Positions 52,763 to 62,036 of a stretch of DNA of 64,000 bases are shown piece by piece. Under the pieces are notes generated by a model. It was not told the DNA's origin, did no database searches, and saw nothing but the letters and a program-made list of their open reading frames with translations. The stretch lies in NCBI RefSeq assembly GCF_000725485.1, contig NZ_JOAG01000047.1, positions 1-64,000 of the forward strand, read 5' to 3'. The DNA comes from Nonomuraea candida. GTDB taxonomy: Bacteria > Actinomycetota > Actinomycetes > Streptosporangiales > Streptosporangiaceae. The position numbers and the translations under genes were made by a program. Position 1 is the stretch's first letter; each line of letters opens with the position of its first letter.

Positions 52763-53965
52763 ATGTCCAAGCTCCCCCTCATCCAGCCGGAGAACGCCAC
52801 CGGCCGGACCGCCGGGACGCGTCCGGCCGGTGATCGGGTGGCGTGGTCCGGGCTGGCGGCGATGACGGTCTCGTTCGGGCTGAACTTCTCCGCGGGCGTC
52901 TTCTTCGCCCCGGCCGCCGCCGCGTACGGGGTGGACGCCACCGCCCTGGCCGTGGCCGCGGCGCTGAGCACCGCGCTGACCGGGCTGCTGCAGCCGGTCA
53001 TCGGCCGGCTGCTGGACCGCGTCGGCGCCCGGGCGGTGCTGCTGGCCGGGCTGCTGTTCATGGCGGCCAGTTACCTGGCCCTGGCGGTGGTCCAGCAGAC
53101 CTGGCAGTTCGTCGCCGCCTACCTGGTGCTGGGCGGGATCGGCTTCGCCGCCTCCTCCAGCCTGGCGCTCACCACCCTCGTCGGGCGCATCCGCGGCGAG
53201 CGGGCCGGGCCCTCGCTGGCTCGCGCCTCGACCGGCATCAACCTGGGGCAGCTGCTGGTGCCGTGGGCCGCGACCAGCCTCTTCGAGCCGGTCGGCGTCC
53301 GTGCCACGTATGCGCTGCTCGGCGCGGCGGCGCTCGCGGTCACCGCGGTGCTGGCGGCGGTGCTGCCCAGGGACCGCTTCCAGGCCTCGGCGGCCGGCCG
53401 GGAAAGCCTGCGGGGGCGGGCGCGGATCCTGGTCTCCTTCGGGCTGCACTCGGCCACCTTGTACGTGATGGTCCTGCTGCTGCCCAAGCACGCCGTGGAA
53501 CTGGGCTGGACGGCCGTCGACGCGGGCCGGCTGGTCGCGGTCGCCGCGGTGGCCGCCGGGATCACCTCGGCGGTCACGGCCCGGCTGCTGCGCCGGCGCC
53601 GGCCCGAGACGCTGCTGCGGATCCTGCACCTGGTGCGGGCTCTCTCGCTGGCGACAGTGGCCGTCGTGACCGACCCCGCCGCGCTGGTCGCGGGCGCGGC
53701 GCTGTTCGGCGTCGCGTCGTTCCCGGTGATCCCGCTGACCATGGCCGTGGTCTCCCGGGGTCTCGACGCCTCCCGGATGGGCCGCACGCTGGCCCCCGGC
53801 TGGCTCGTCCACCAGCTCTCGGCCGCCGCGGGGCTGGTCGTCGCCACCGGGCTGCACGCCCTGTCCGGCGGCTATCGCGCCTACTTCACCCTCGGCCTGC
53901 TGCTCAGCGTCGCCGCCGCGGCGCTGGTCTCACCCACCAACGAAAGACAGGAGCAACACCCATGA
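52763..53965 (+). CDS. MFS transporter
   Basis: This 400-residue MFS protein has about 12 helices: GLAAMTVSFGLNFSAGVFFA in helix 1, VIGRLLDRVGARAVLLAG as loop 2-3 motif, GGIGFAASSSLALTTLVGRI, and SFGLHSATLYVMVLLLPKHA in the second half. It resembles the monocarboxylate/OFA-like branch (GVFFAP, TGLLQPVIGRLLDRVGAR). Its stop overlaps the start of an alpha/beta hydrolase gene (ATGA), so uptake or export may be linked to the hydrolase substrate. It is divergent from an AfsR regulator. Confidence 0.88.
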   Translation: MSKLPLIQPENATGRTAGTRPAGDRVAWSGLAAMTVSFGLNFSAGVFFAPAAAAYGVDATALAVAAALSTALTGLLQPVIGRLLDRVGARAVLLAGLLFMAASYLALAVVQQTWQFVAAYLVLGGIGFAASSSLALTTLVGRIRGERAGPSLARASTGINLGQLLVPWAATSLFEPVGVRATYALLGAAALAVTAVLAAVLPRDRFQASAAGRESLRGRARILVSFGLHSATLYVMVLLLPKHAVELGWTAVDAGRLVAVAAVAAGITSAVTARLLRRRRPETLLRILHLVRALSLATVAVVTDPAALVAGAALFGVASFPVIPLTMAVVSRGLDASRMGRTLAPGWLVHQLSAAAGLVVATGLHALSGGYRAYFTLGLLLSVAAAALVSPTNERQEQHP

Positions 53966-54822
53966 TTCGCCACGCCACCGTCGAGGTCCAGGGCCTGCCG
54001 ATCTTCTACCGGGAGGCCGGAGACCCGGCCAACCCCACGCTGGTGCTGCTGCACGGCTTCCCCAGCAGCTCGGCCATGTTCCGTGACCTGATGGCCGACC
54101 TGGCCGGCTCCTACCACCTGATCGCCCCCGACCACGTCGGCTTCGGCCAGTCGGCGGCGCCGTCCGTCGAGGAGTTCGGCTACAGCTTCGACAAGCTCAC
54201 CGAGATCACCCTCGACCTGCTCGACCGGCTCGGCGTCGACAGGTTCGCCCTCTACATCCACGACTACGGCGCGCCCATCGGCCTGCGCATCGCCAGCCGC
54301 CACCCCGAACGGGTGAGCGCCATCATCAGCCAGAGCGGCAACGCCTACATGGAGGGCTTCACCCCGTTCTGGGAGGTGCTGTTCGCCCACGCCAAGGACC
54401 GCGCCACCCACGAGCCGGCGGTGCGCGAGCTGCTGACCCTGGAGGCCACCCGCTGGCAGCACACCCACGGCGTGCCCGCCGGCCTGCTGGAGCGGGTCAG
54501 CCCCGACACCTGGGTGCTCGACCAGGCGTACCTGGACCGGCCGGGCAACAAGGAGATCCAGCTCCAGCTGTTCTGGGACTACCAGTTCAACCTCGACGGC
54601 TACCCGGCCTTCCAGGAGTACTTCCGCACCCACCGGCCGCCCGTCCTGGTCGCCTGGGGGCAGAACGACGAGATCTTCGGCGCGGACGGCGCCCGGGCGT
54701 ACGCCAGGGACCTGCCCGACGCCGAGATCCACCTGCTGGACGCCGGTCACTTCGCCCTGGAGACGCACGGCGTCGAGATCGCCGCGCTGATCCGCGACTT
54801 CCTCGGCCGCAAGCTCTCCTGA
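53962..54822 (+). CDS. Alpha/beta hydrolase, haloalkane dehalogenase/epoxide hydrolase type
   Basis: This 286-residue hydrolase has HGFPSSS (oxyanion loop), nucleophile elbow LYIHDYGAPIGLRIA with Asp instead of Ser, WGQNDEIFG (acid) and DAGHFALETHG (His). An Asp nucleophile places it with haloalkane dehalogenases and epoxide hydrolases rather than esterases. ATGA overlap with the MFS gene makes a two-gene operon. The actual substrate cannot be read from sequence. Confidence 0.88.
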   Translation: MIRHATVEVQGLPIFYREAGDPANPTLVLLHGFPSSSAMFRDLMADLAGSYHLIAPDHVGFGQSAAPSVEEFGYSFDKLTEITLDLLDRLGVDRFALYIHDYGAPIGLRIASRHPERVSAIISQSGNAYMEGFTPFWEVLFAHAKDRATHEPAVRELLTLEATRWQHTHGVPAGLLERVSPDTWVLDQAYLDRPGNKEIQLQLFWDYQFNLDGYPAFQEYFRTHRPPVLVAWGQNDEIFGADGARAYARDLPDAEIHLLDAGHFALETHGVEIAALIRDFLGRKLS

Positions 54823-54917
54823 CCCCGCCGGAAGGAGCGCCCCGGCAGGTCCGCCCGCACCCCGGACGAGATCAGCGAAATGATCGGCTCCCCCGCCGCG
54901 CCGCGATCCCCGCCGGG

Positions 54918-55004
54918 AGCTCGCCGTCACGGGCGGGCCCGCCGGAAGCTCACCGTCACGGGCGGGCACGCCGGAAGCTCACCGTCACGGGCGGGCACGC
55001 CGGG
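54918..55004. repeat. Three 29-bp tandem repeats at the 3' end of the dehydrogenase gene
   Basis: The unit AGCTCACCGTCACGGGCGGG then CACGCCGGA is repeated at 54918, 54947 and 54976. The third copy contains the stop codon and last codons of the minus-strand amino acid dehydrogenase; the other two lie downstream and repeat the same stop and C-terminal codons. Confidence 0.9.
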
Positions 55005-56052
55005 ACTCCTCCAGGAACAGCCGCGCCCGCTCGCGTGCCGCCTCCCACGGGGTCACGCCGTCCGTCTCGGCCTGCCGGTACACCTGATCCAGGGTGTGGC
55101 CGAGCGCGCGGACCCGGCGCAACGCCTCCTGCCTGCTCCAGCCGAGCTCGGTCATGCCCAGATCGGCCATGGCGCCGCCCGCGTTGACCAGGAAGTCGGG
55201 CGCGAACAGCACGCCCGCCCCGGCCAGCCGCCGGGCGTCGTCGTGGGTGGCGAGCTGGTTGTTGGCCCCGCCCACCACGGCCCGGCAGCGCAGGCGCGCG
55301 ATGGCGGCGGCGTTCAGCACCCCGCCCGTCGCGCAGGGCGCGAGGATGTCGCACTCGGCGCCCAGGATCTCGGCCGGCGGCACGGCGCCGGCCCCTTCGA
55401 GCGCCGCGGCCGCCTCGGGCCGCTCGTCGGCCACCGTGACGTGCGCCCCGGCGTTCAGCAGGAGGCCGGCCAGGTGGCCGCCGACCTTGCCCGCGCCCTG
55501 CACCGCCACCCGCAGCCCCGCCAGGTCCGGCCGCCCGGTCAGCCTGGCGGCGGTGGCGCGCATGGCGGAGGCGAGGCCCTCGGCGGTGATGACGCCGCTG
55601 TCGCCGGCGCCGATGACCCGGCGGTTGCCGCCGTACACCCAGGGGCCGCCCGCCGCCTCGGCCACCACGTCGAGGTCGTCCGGGCCGACGCCGATGTCGC
55701 CGCCGGTGGTGAACGCGCCGCGCCAGTCGGCGATCAGCTCGCCGTAGGCGCGCAGCAGCGATTGCCTCGCCGCGGCGGGCAGCGGCTCCCGCGGCACCAT
55801 CAGCACGGCCTTGGCGCCGCCGCAGGGGATCCGGTGCACCGCCCACTTGTCGGTCATCGCCTCGGCCAGGCGCTTGGCGTCAGTGACCGCCTCGGCGAGC
55901 GTGGCGTAGTGCCGCATCCGGGTGCCGCCGTCGAAGCGTCCGCGCACGGCAGCGTGGATCGCCAGGACGATCCACGCGCCCGACTCCGCGTGCCGCTCGA
56001 TCACCAGACGTCCGGGCCACCCGGGGTCCACAGGTACATGATCGATGCTCAT
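54985..56052 (-). CDS. Leu/Val/Phe/Glu-type amino acid dehydrogenase
   Basis: This 355-residue enzyme of the Leu/Val dehydrogenase family has MTDKWAVHRIPCGGAKAVLM with the substrate-binding Lys and the catalytic Lys (GGAKAV in place of the common GGGKAV), FTTGGDIGVGPDDLDVVAE, the Rossmann loop VQGAGKVGGHLAG, and VVGGANNQLA. It catalyses reversible NAD-dependent oxidative deamination of branched or aromatic amino acids, and in antibiotic producers it often supplies acyl precursors. It is divergent from a LAL regulator. The 3' end is duplicated as a 29-bp repeat. Confidence 0.88.
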   Translation of the reverse strand: MSIDHVPVDPGWPGRLVIERHAESGAWIVLAIHAAVRGRFDGGTRMRHYATLAEAVTDAKRLAEAMTDKWAVHRIPCGGAKAVLMVPREPLPAAARQSLLRAYGELIADWRGAFTTGGDIGVGPDDLDVVAEAAGGPWVYGGNRRVIGAGDSGVITAEGLASAMRATAARLTGRPDLAGLRVAVQGAGKVGGHLAGLLLNAGAHVTVADERPEAAAALEGAGAVPPAEILGAECDILAPCATGGVLNAAAIARLRCRAVVGGANNQLATHDDARRLAGAGVLFAPDFLVNAGGAMADLGMTELGWSRQEALRRVRALGHTLDQVYRQAETDGVTPWEAARERARLFLEESRRARP

Positions 56053-56169
56053 GGTCGCCAGTTACGCATCCCGCCACGCCCGTGGCAAGGGCCCCGAGTA
56101 ACCTGGGCCGATGCCGCAGCTCCGCCCTGTTCGGGCAGAATCCGATCCGCGAAGCGGGGTGTCTTGCTG

Positions 56170-58908
56170 ATGGTCCGGCCGTCGCCCATGGGCGGGTTGT
56201 GGGGGCGCGAAGCCGAGCGTGCCGAGCTGGCGCGGCTGACGACGCTGGCGAGGTCGGGCCGCAGCGGCGTCCTGGTGGTGCGCGGCATGGCCGGCGTGGG
56301 GAAGACCGCCCTGCTCGACCAGGTCGCGCACGACGCCGGCGACGTGCGGGTGCTGCGGGTCACGGGCGTGGAGGTCGAGACGGCGCTGCCGTTCGCCGCC
56401 CTGCAGCGGCTGCTGCGCCCGGTCGTGGACCGGCTGGACGGACTGCCCGCCGCTCAGGCGGCGTCGCTGCGCGGCGCGCTCGGCCTGGCGGAGGCCGCGG
56501 GCAGGGAGCGGTTCCTGGTCGGCCTCGCCGTGCTCACCCTGCTGTCCGACCTGGCCGAGGAGCGGCCGGTGCTGTGCCTGATCGACGACGCCCACTGGCT
56601 CGACGCGGCCTCGGCCGAGACGCTGCTGTTCGTCGCGCGACGTGTCGAGGCCGAGGGCGTCTCGATGGCGTTCGCGGCCAGGGACGGGCTCGAAACCTCC
56701 GGCCTGCCCGAGCTGACGCTGGGCGCGCTGGAACGCCAGGCCGCCCACCGGCTGCTCACCGAGCGCGTCCCCGAGCTGTCGCCGGCGCTGCGCGAGCGCG
56801 TCGTCGAGGAGTCGGCGGGCAACCCGCTGGCGCTGATCGAGCTGGCCTCCGGGCTCAGCGCCGACCAGCGCGCGGGACGGGCGGAGCCACCGGCCGCGCT
56901 GCCGGTGCTGCCCGTCACCGAACGCGTGCTGGCGACGTTCGGCGGCCGGATCGGCGGCCTGCCCCGCACCGCCGGACTCGTCCTGACGATCGCGGCCGCC
57001 GAAGGGACGGGCGACCTCGGCACCGTGTTGCGGGCGGCGCGCCTCCTGGGCGGATCGGCCGAAGACCTCGACGCCGCCGTCCAGGCCGGCTTGCTGCTCA
57101 TCGCGGGCGACACGGTCGCCTTCCGCCATCCCCTGATCCGCTCGACGGCTTACCAGAGCGCCGCGCTCACCACCCGGTTGAGCGTCCACGAGGCGCTCGC
57201 GGCCGTCGTGGACGGGGACCGCAGGATCTGGCATCTCGCCGCGGCCGCCACCACGCCCGACGAGAGCGTCGCTCTCGAACTGGAGCGGGCCGCCGAGCGC
57301 GCACGGCAGCGCGGCGCACCCGCGGCGGCGGTGTCCGCCTACGAGCAGGCCGCCCGGCTCAGCCCCGGCCCGGCGGACCGGGCCAGGCGCACCACGCTCG
57401 CCGCACAGTCGGCGATCACGTCGGGCCAGGTCGAGCAGGCCGCCGCGCTGGCCGAGCGCGCGGCCGAGCTGACCGGGGACCGGCGGCTGCGCGCCGGGCT
57501 GGCCCTGGTCAAGGCGAGCGTGGCGACGCAGCGGGGCACGCCGCGCGGCGCCGCCCGGCTACTGATCGACAACGCCGCGCCCATCGCCGGTGACGCCCCG
57601 GAGCTCGCGCTGTCCCTGCTGGTCGTCGCGGCCGGCAGCGCCTGGCCCTCGGGCGAGTACGCCGAGGTGCGCCAGGCGGCCGATCTCGCCGCCACGCTGG
57701 CCTCCCGCGCCGGGGACGAACCGGCCACGGGCGCGGTCGCCGTACTCGGCGCACTCGCCGACGGCGACTACGAGCGGGCGCTGCCCGTGCTGCGGCATTT
57801 CGTGGCGAAGGTACGCGCCCGGCCGCCCGGCAGCCTCTACGTGCGGCTCCTGGCCGGCGACCTCGCGCTGCTGCTCGGTGACGACGAGGCGGCGCTGGAA
57901 CTGGCCACCGCCGACGTGGTCCGCGCCAGGGAACGCGGGCAGGCGGGAGTCCTGCCCGCGAGCCTGCGGATCCTGGCACAGGCACAGGCCATGGCCGGGA
58001 TGCAGCACGACGCCGCCGCCACGGTCGCCGAGGCCCGCACCTTCGCCCGCGACACCGGGCAGAGCCATGGGCTCGGCGCGCTCGCCGTGGTCACCGCCCG
58101 GATCGCGGCCGTCCACGGCGACGAGGACGGCTGCCGCGCGTCGGCCATGGCGGCGATCGACGGCGCCGGGCCTTCCGGGGGCGTGGCGGAGGTGGCGGCG
58201 TCCGCGCACGGCGCCCTGGGCCTGCTCGACCTCGCCCTGGGACGGTACGAGCAGGCATTGCACCGGCTGGAGCAGGCCGTGTGCGAACCCGCCGGGCACA
58301 CCGCCGCCGCCCTGTTCGCCGTCCCCGACCTGGTCGAGGCCGCCGTCCGCGCCGGGGCGCCGGAACAGGCCGGGGAGCCGCTGGCCCGGTTCCTGGCGTG
58401 GGCGCGGGCGGGCGACAGGCCGTGGGCGTCGGCCGTCGCGCTGCGCTGCCGCGCGCTGCTCGCTCCCCCCGAGCCCGCGGGAGAGCTGTACGCGCAGGCC
58501 GTGCGCCTGCACGAGAAGGGCGGACGGCCCTTCCAGCGCGCGCGTACCGAGCTGCTGTACGGCGAATGGCTGCGCCGGGGCCGGCGCCGCTCGGATGCCC
58601 GGACGCCGCTGCGCTCGGCCTTGGAGATCTTCGAGCGGCTGGACGCCGTACCGTGGGCCGAGCGCGCCCGCGCCGAGCTGCGCGCGTCGGGAGACGTCGC
58701 GCCGGCGGCCACCGCCGGCGCGGCCGCGCTGAGCCGGTTGACCCCGCAGGAGCTGCAGATCGTCCGGCTGGCCGCGGCCGGGCTCAGCAACCGCGACATC
58801 GCCGCGCAGCTGTTCCTCAGCCACAGGACCGTCGAGTACCACCTCTACAAGGCCTATCCCAAACTCGGCATCGGTTCGCGCGGCGAGCTCGCGGGCTTCC
58901 AGTGGTGA
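56170..58908 (+). CDS. LAL-type LuxR regulator with ATPase domain (second copy)
   Basis: This ~912-residue regulator is built like the one at 41276: GLWGREAERAELARLTTLAR, Walker A VRGMAGVGKTALLDQ, Walker B VLCLIDDAHWLDAASAETLL, long helical repeats, and C-terminal HTH LTPQELQIVRLAAAGLSNRD, IAAQLFLSHRTVEYHLYKAY, PKLGIGSRGELA. The start is uncertain: ATG 56170 is used, but a TTG two codons earlier and an ATG six codons later are possible and no strong ribosome site is visible. It is divergent from the amino acid dehydrogenase across about 117 bp. Confidence 0.88.
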   Translation: MVRPSPMGGLWGREAERAELARLTTLARSGRSGVLVVRGMAGVGKTALLDQVAHDAGDVRVLRVTGVEVETALPFAALQRLLRPVVDRLDGLPAAQAASLRGALGLAEAAGRERFLVGLAVLTLLSDLAEERPVLCLIDDAHWLDAASAETLLFVARRVEAEGVSMAFAARDGLETSGLPELTLGALERQAAHRLLTERVPELSPALRERVVEESAGNPLALIELASGLSADQRAGRAEPPAALPVLPVTERVLATFGGRIGGLPRTAGLVLTIAAAEGTGDLGTVLRAARLLGGSAEDLDAAVQAGLLLIAGDTVAFRHPLIRSTAYQSAALTTRLSVHEALAAVVDGDRRIWHLAAAATTPDESVALELERAAERARQRGAPAAAVSAYEQAARLSPGPADRARRTTLAAQSAITSGQVEQAAALAERAAELTGDRRLRAGLALVKASVATQRGTPRGAARLLIDNAAPIAGDAPELALSLLVVAAGSAWPSGEYAEVRQAADLAATLASRAGDEPATGAVAVLGALADGDYERALPVLRHFVAKVRARPPGSLYVRLLAGDLALLLGDDEAALELATADVVRARERGQAGVLPASLRILAQAQAMAGMQHDAAATVAEARTFARDTGQSHGLGALAVVTARIAAVHGDEDGCRASAMAAIDGAGPSGGVAEVAASAHGALGLLDLALGRYEQALHRLEQAVCEPAGHTAAALFAVPDLVEAAVRAGAPEQAGEPLARFLAWARAGDRPWASAVALRCRALLAPPEPAGELYAQAVRLHEKGGRPFQRARTELLYGEWLRRGRRRSDARTPLRSALEIFERLDAVPWAERARAELRASGDVAPAATAGAAALSRLTPQELQIVRLAAAGLSNRDIAAQLFLSHRTVEYHLYKAYPKLGIGSRGELAGFQW

Positions 58909-58987
58909 CTACCGTGGCGTCACGGATTCGGGACGACCCGGCGCTTTCCTAACCTCTTGCTCAGCAACGAACGAGAGGACGAACGTC

Positions 58988-59452
58988 ATGAAGAACACCG
59001 ACGCGGAACTGGCCGCCCAGCCGATCGGCTACTGGGCCGGAGCCGCCCACCGGGTGATCATCGGCTACATCCGCGGTGAGATGAGCGCCCTGGGCCTGAC
59101 TCAGCCCCAGTTCTGGCTGCTGCGCAACCTGTCAGCGGGCGACCTGTCGACCGACGGGCAGGGGCTGACCCTCGCGGAGCTGACCGACAGGATGCGGGCC
59201 TACCTCCATGACGACGACGATCTGGAGTCGGCCGCCGCAGACCTCCTCGATCGCGGCCTCGTGACCCGGGACGCCGGCCAGCGGCTGTGGATCACGGAGG
59301 CGGGCAGGCGGGGACACGCGCGCATCAAGGAGCAGGGGCCCGCGATCCGGGCCCGCATCCACGACGGCATCGACGACGCCGACTACGTGACCACGCTGAA
59401 GGTGCTGCGCAGGATGATCGACAACGTCGGGGGCGACCCGCGGGCGTCGTAG
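58988..59452 (+). CDS. MarR-like winged-helix regulator
   Basis: This 154-residue protein has LTQPQFWLLRNLSAGD, LTLAELTDRMRAYLHDDDDL, ESAAADLLDRGLVTRD, and LWITEAGRRGHARIKEQ, a MarR-type winged helix with terminal dimerisation helices. The acidic DDDD run in place of the usual recognition helix residues is odd and may change DNA contact. The ATG follows AACGAGAGGAC. It lies 39 bp upstream of an FMN reductase gene on the same strand, suggesting a redox- or quinone-responsive pair. Confidence 0.8.
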   Translation: MKNTDAELAAQPIGYWAGAAHRVIIGYIRGEMSALGLTQPQFWLLRNLSAGDLSTDGQGLTLAELTDRMRAYLHDDDDLESAAADLLDRGLVTRDAGQRLWITEAGRRGHARIKEQGPAIRARIHDGIDDADYVTTLKVLRRMIDNVGGDPRAS

Positions 59453-59491
59453 GCAACCTGGACCGAACGACCATCCGAAAGGGGACTCTTG

Positions 59492-60061
59492 ATGCTCAAG
59501 GTAGCCGTGATCATCGGAAGCACGCGTCCGGGACGCAACGGGGAGGCCGTGGGCCGCTGGGTGCACGACCTCGCGGCCGAACGCGCCGACGCCGAGTTCG
59601 AGCTGGTGGACCTCAAGGACTACCCGCTGCCGCACCTGGACGAGGCGATGCCGGCGGCGACCGGCCGGTACGGCCTGCCGCACACCCGGAAGTGGGCCGA
59701 GAAGATCGCCTCATTCGACGCGTACGTGTTCGTGACGCCGGAGTACAACCACTCGACGTCCGGAGTGCTGAAGAACGCGATCGACTTTCTCTACGCCGAG
59801 TGGAACGACAAGGCGGCCGGGTTCGTCAGCTACGGCGTCGGCGGGGGCGGTCGCGCCGTGGAGCACCTGCGGCTGGTGATGGGCGAGCTCCAGGTCGCGG
59901 ACGTACGCGCTCAGGTCGAGCTGTCCCTGGTGACCGACTTCGAGAACTTCAGCGTGTTCCAGCCCGCCGCTCAGCAGGAGGACGCCCTGACCGCGATGCT
60001 GGATCAGGTGATCGCCTGGGGCGAGGCCCTGCGCCCCCTCCGCCGGCCGCGGGCGGCGTGA
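59492..60061 (+). CDS. NADPH-dependent FMN reductase family protein
   Basis: This protein of about 189 residues has the flavodoxin-like fold of the SsuE/YieF group: VAVIIGSTRPGRNGEAVGRW (FMN phosphate loop), VFVTPEYNHSTSGVLKNAID (signature PEYNxSxxGxLKNAID) and FVSYGVGGGGRAVEHLR. It reduces quinones, chromate or flavins using NAD(P)H. ATG 59492 follows AAAGGGG; a TTG one codon earlier is the alternative. It is probably co-transcribed with the MarR-like gene upstream. Confidence 0.9.
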   Translation: MLKVAVIIGSTRPGRNGEAVGRWVHDLAAERADAEFELVDLKDYPLPHLDEAMPAATGRYGLPHTRKWAEKIASFDAYVFVTPEYNHSTSGVLKNAIDFLYAEWNDKAAGFVSYGVGGGGRAVEHLRLVMGELQVADVRAQVELSLVTDFENFSVFQPAAQQEDALTAMLDQVIAWGEALRPLRRPRAA

Positions 60062-60293
60062 CCAGGGCCGAGGCGTGGTCCCGCGGCGTCGGCGTCAGCG
60101 TCGCGGTGAGCCCGCGGTGAACGGTGGTCGTCTCGACGAACGTGAGGCGGCCGACGCCTCGGCGCGGACCACCGCCCCGGACCCCGGCGCCGCCCGGGTC
60201 CGCCGCAGCTCGGACGGCCGCGAGCAGCTCTTCGACCTGGCCGGCGATACCAGGGATCCCCGTCCTCGGTATCGCCGCCACGTCCTGCGGCCG

Positions 60294-61598
60294 TCAGTGC
60301 AAAGGCATGGTGATGGACGAGTTCCAGGCCTTCACTCCGGACAGCTTGGTGTACAAGGAGTTGCACTCGCCCCTGGCGGTGATGATGCCCATCGCGCGCA
60401 CCATGGAGCTCCCGCTGATGCCCTGGTAGACGGCGCCGCCCGAGTCTCCGTGCTGGGTGGTTGTGCAGTCGTACAACCCGTCGTTGTCCTGGTCGGAGTT
60501 CACCCACGCCAGGTGCCGGAAGTAGATGCCCTCGACATAGCCCTCCCAGCTCGCGTCGGTCACGATCAGCCGGCAGGTCTGCCCCGTGGTGCCGCCGCTG
60601 GTGCAGACCGAGGTCCCGTTCGCGGGTGTCGACCAGCTCACAGCGCCGACCAGCAGGTGCGAGCAGCTGCCTGAGGTGTTGGCGCAGTTGTAGACGGCGT
60701 TGACGTAGGAGGAGCCCTGCAGGAGAGCGAAGTCTCCGTACAGGTCCTGGGTCCCGTCAGTGGGGCTGCCGAGTTGCCCGCCGATCGTGGTGGTGACCCG
60801 GGCGCCGAAATAGTAGCTCGTCGAGGGCGGCGTGGCGCTGGTGAAGGCGGATGCCCACGCCCTCGGCCAGGTGGTCGCGCCCGGCAGGCAGTGCCCTGCC
60901 GTCAGCATGTGCCGGATGCCGTCCTTGACCACGGGGAACGCGGTCGTGCAGCTGGAGCGGTGTCCGGTGTGCTCCGGATTCCACATGCGGTAGGAGGCCC
61001 CGCCGTAGTGGGGCGCGGTGTCCCGCGTGCGGTCGCGCTCGGTGAATTGCGTCGGGCCGGCCAGCCGGAACACGACCGCGTCGCCGAAGCGTCGTCTGAG
61101 ATCGATCCTGGCGGCGTCCGAGTCGTCGGTCGCGTAGGCGACCGCGGCTCCGCTCGTGGGATCGAGGCCCACCCCGATGACCTTGTCCTGATACGTGCGG
61201 GCTCTGATGAGCTCCCCGATCTCGGCCTGGGTGCGCTTGGCGTCGGCGAGGCTGCGGGCGCCCGGCATGACCTGCACGGACACCGGCCGCTTCCGCGCCG
61301 CCCTGGTCGCCGCACCGCGCACGGCCGCCGAACGCTGCTCGAACTCGGGCCCCGAGGGTAAGACCACGGTCACGGCGTCCGGCCCGGTGACGCGGACCCC
61401 GGTGTACTGCTCGGGAGACGCCTCGGCCAGCGCTTGAAGCTCATTGGCCGCCTCCTGAACCTCCAAGGAGACCTCACCGGGCGCCCGCGGCGGGGGCTCG
61501 AAGCCGGGGGCGGGCTGGGTGGCCGACGCTGCGGTGACGTACGACGTCACGAGCATGAGCGCGGACAGCGAGACGATCATGCCTCTGCGTAAGTACAT
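60294..61598 (-). CDS. Secreted trypsin-like (S1, streptogrisin-type) serine protease
   Basis: This 434-residue prepro-protease has a signal peptide MIVSLSALMLVTSYVTAASA, then a pro-region of about 170 residues with VAYATDDSDAARIDLRRRF like alpha-lytic-type pro-domains. The catalytic domain has LTAGHC (His), LYGDFALLQ (Asp) and TTQHGDSGGAVYQG (Ser). Cys pairs in SSCTTAF/TAGHC, NCANTSGSC and CTSGGTTGQTC fit disulfides of the family. The ATG at 61598 is preceded by GGAGG. Monocistronic; a secreted nutrient protease is likely. Confidence 0.9.
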   Translation of the reverse strand: MYLRRGMIVSLSALMLVTSYVTAASATQPAPGFEPPPRAPGEVSLEVQEAANELQALAEASPEQYTGVRVTGPDAVTVVLPSGPEFEQRSAAVRGAATRAARKRPVSVQVMPGARSLADAKRTQAEIGELIRARTYQDKVIGVGLDPTSGAAVAYATDDSDAARIDLRRRFGDAVVFRLAGPTQFTERDRTRDTAPHYGGASYRMWNPEHTGHRSSCTTAFPVVKDGIRHMLTAGHCLPGATTWPRAWASAFTSATPPSTSYYFGARVTTTIGGQLGSPTDGTQDLYGDFALLQGSSYVNAVYNCANTSGSCSHLLVGAVSWSTPANGTSVCTSGGTTGQTCRLIVTDASWEGYVEGIYFRHLAWVNSDQDNDGLYDCTTTQHGDSGGAVYQGISGSSMVRAMGIITARGECNSLYTKLSGVKAWNSSITMPLH

Positions 61599-62036
61599 GG
61601 AGCCTCCAGGAAGCGGTTGCTGATAGCGGTCTGGGCCGGAAGGTGCATCGAGCGAGGTTCGGGCGCCGGCGCGGACACCTGAGCGTCATTCGAGGTTCTG
61701 ATCGATTACGGTCGAGTTCTCAATACAGTGAGGGAAACCGCTCTGCGGCTTCATGCCCCGGCTGTAGTGCGTCCGGCAGCCGCCGCGGCCAGGCCGCTCA
61801 CGACGGCGGTGGTCCAGCGGGCGCGCGTGCTCATCCCGGTCCTCAAGAGTCGCTCCTTACGGACAAGCCGACCCTACGGATCGCCGGTATATCCGCGGTA
61901 TGCCGAGCCTCAGCGCCGGCGCCGGTCACGCATGGCTGACCACCAGGAGCCGGTCAGGATAACATCCGTCATTGCCGTGCATGAGCCCGATCATCTCGTC
62001 ACATTGCCTACCCCTTGAAGGGCGTGAGCGCTTCAC
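61599..62036. other. Divergent intergenic region, no gene seen
   Basis: This 438-bp region lies between the protease and an AfsR regulator. It must contain both promoters. Sequence around 61690-61730 is less GC-rich (GATTACGG, CTCAATACAGTGAGG) and is the best candidate for a promoter. Open frames here lack protein character. Confidence 0.5.

Noticed and set aside
59949..60281. Minus-strand 110-codon frame between the FMN reductase and protease genes
   Set aside because: It overlaps the 3' end of the reductase gene, has no recognisable fold and no ribosome site.
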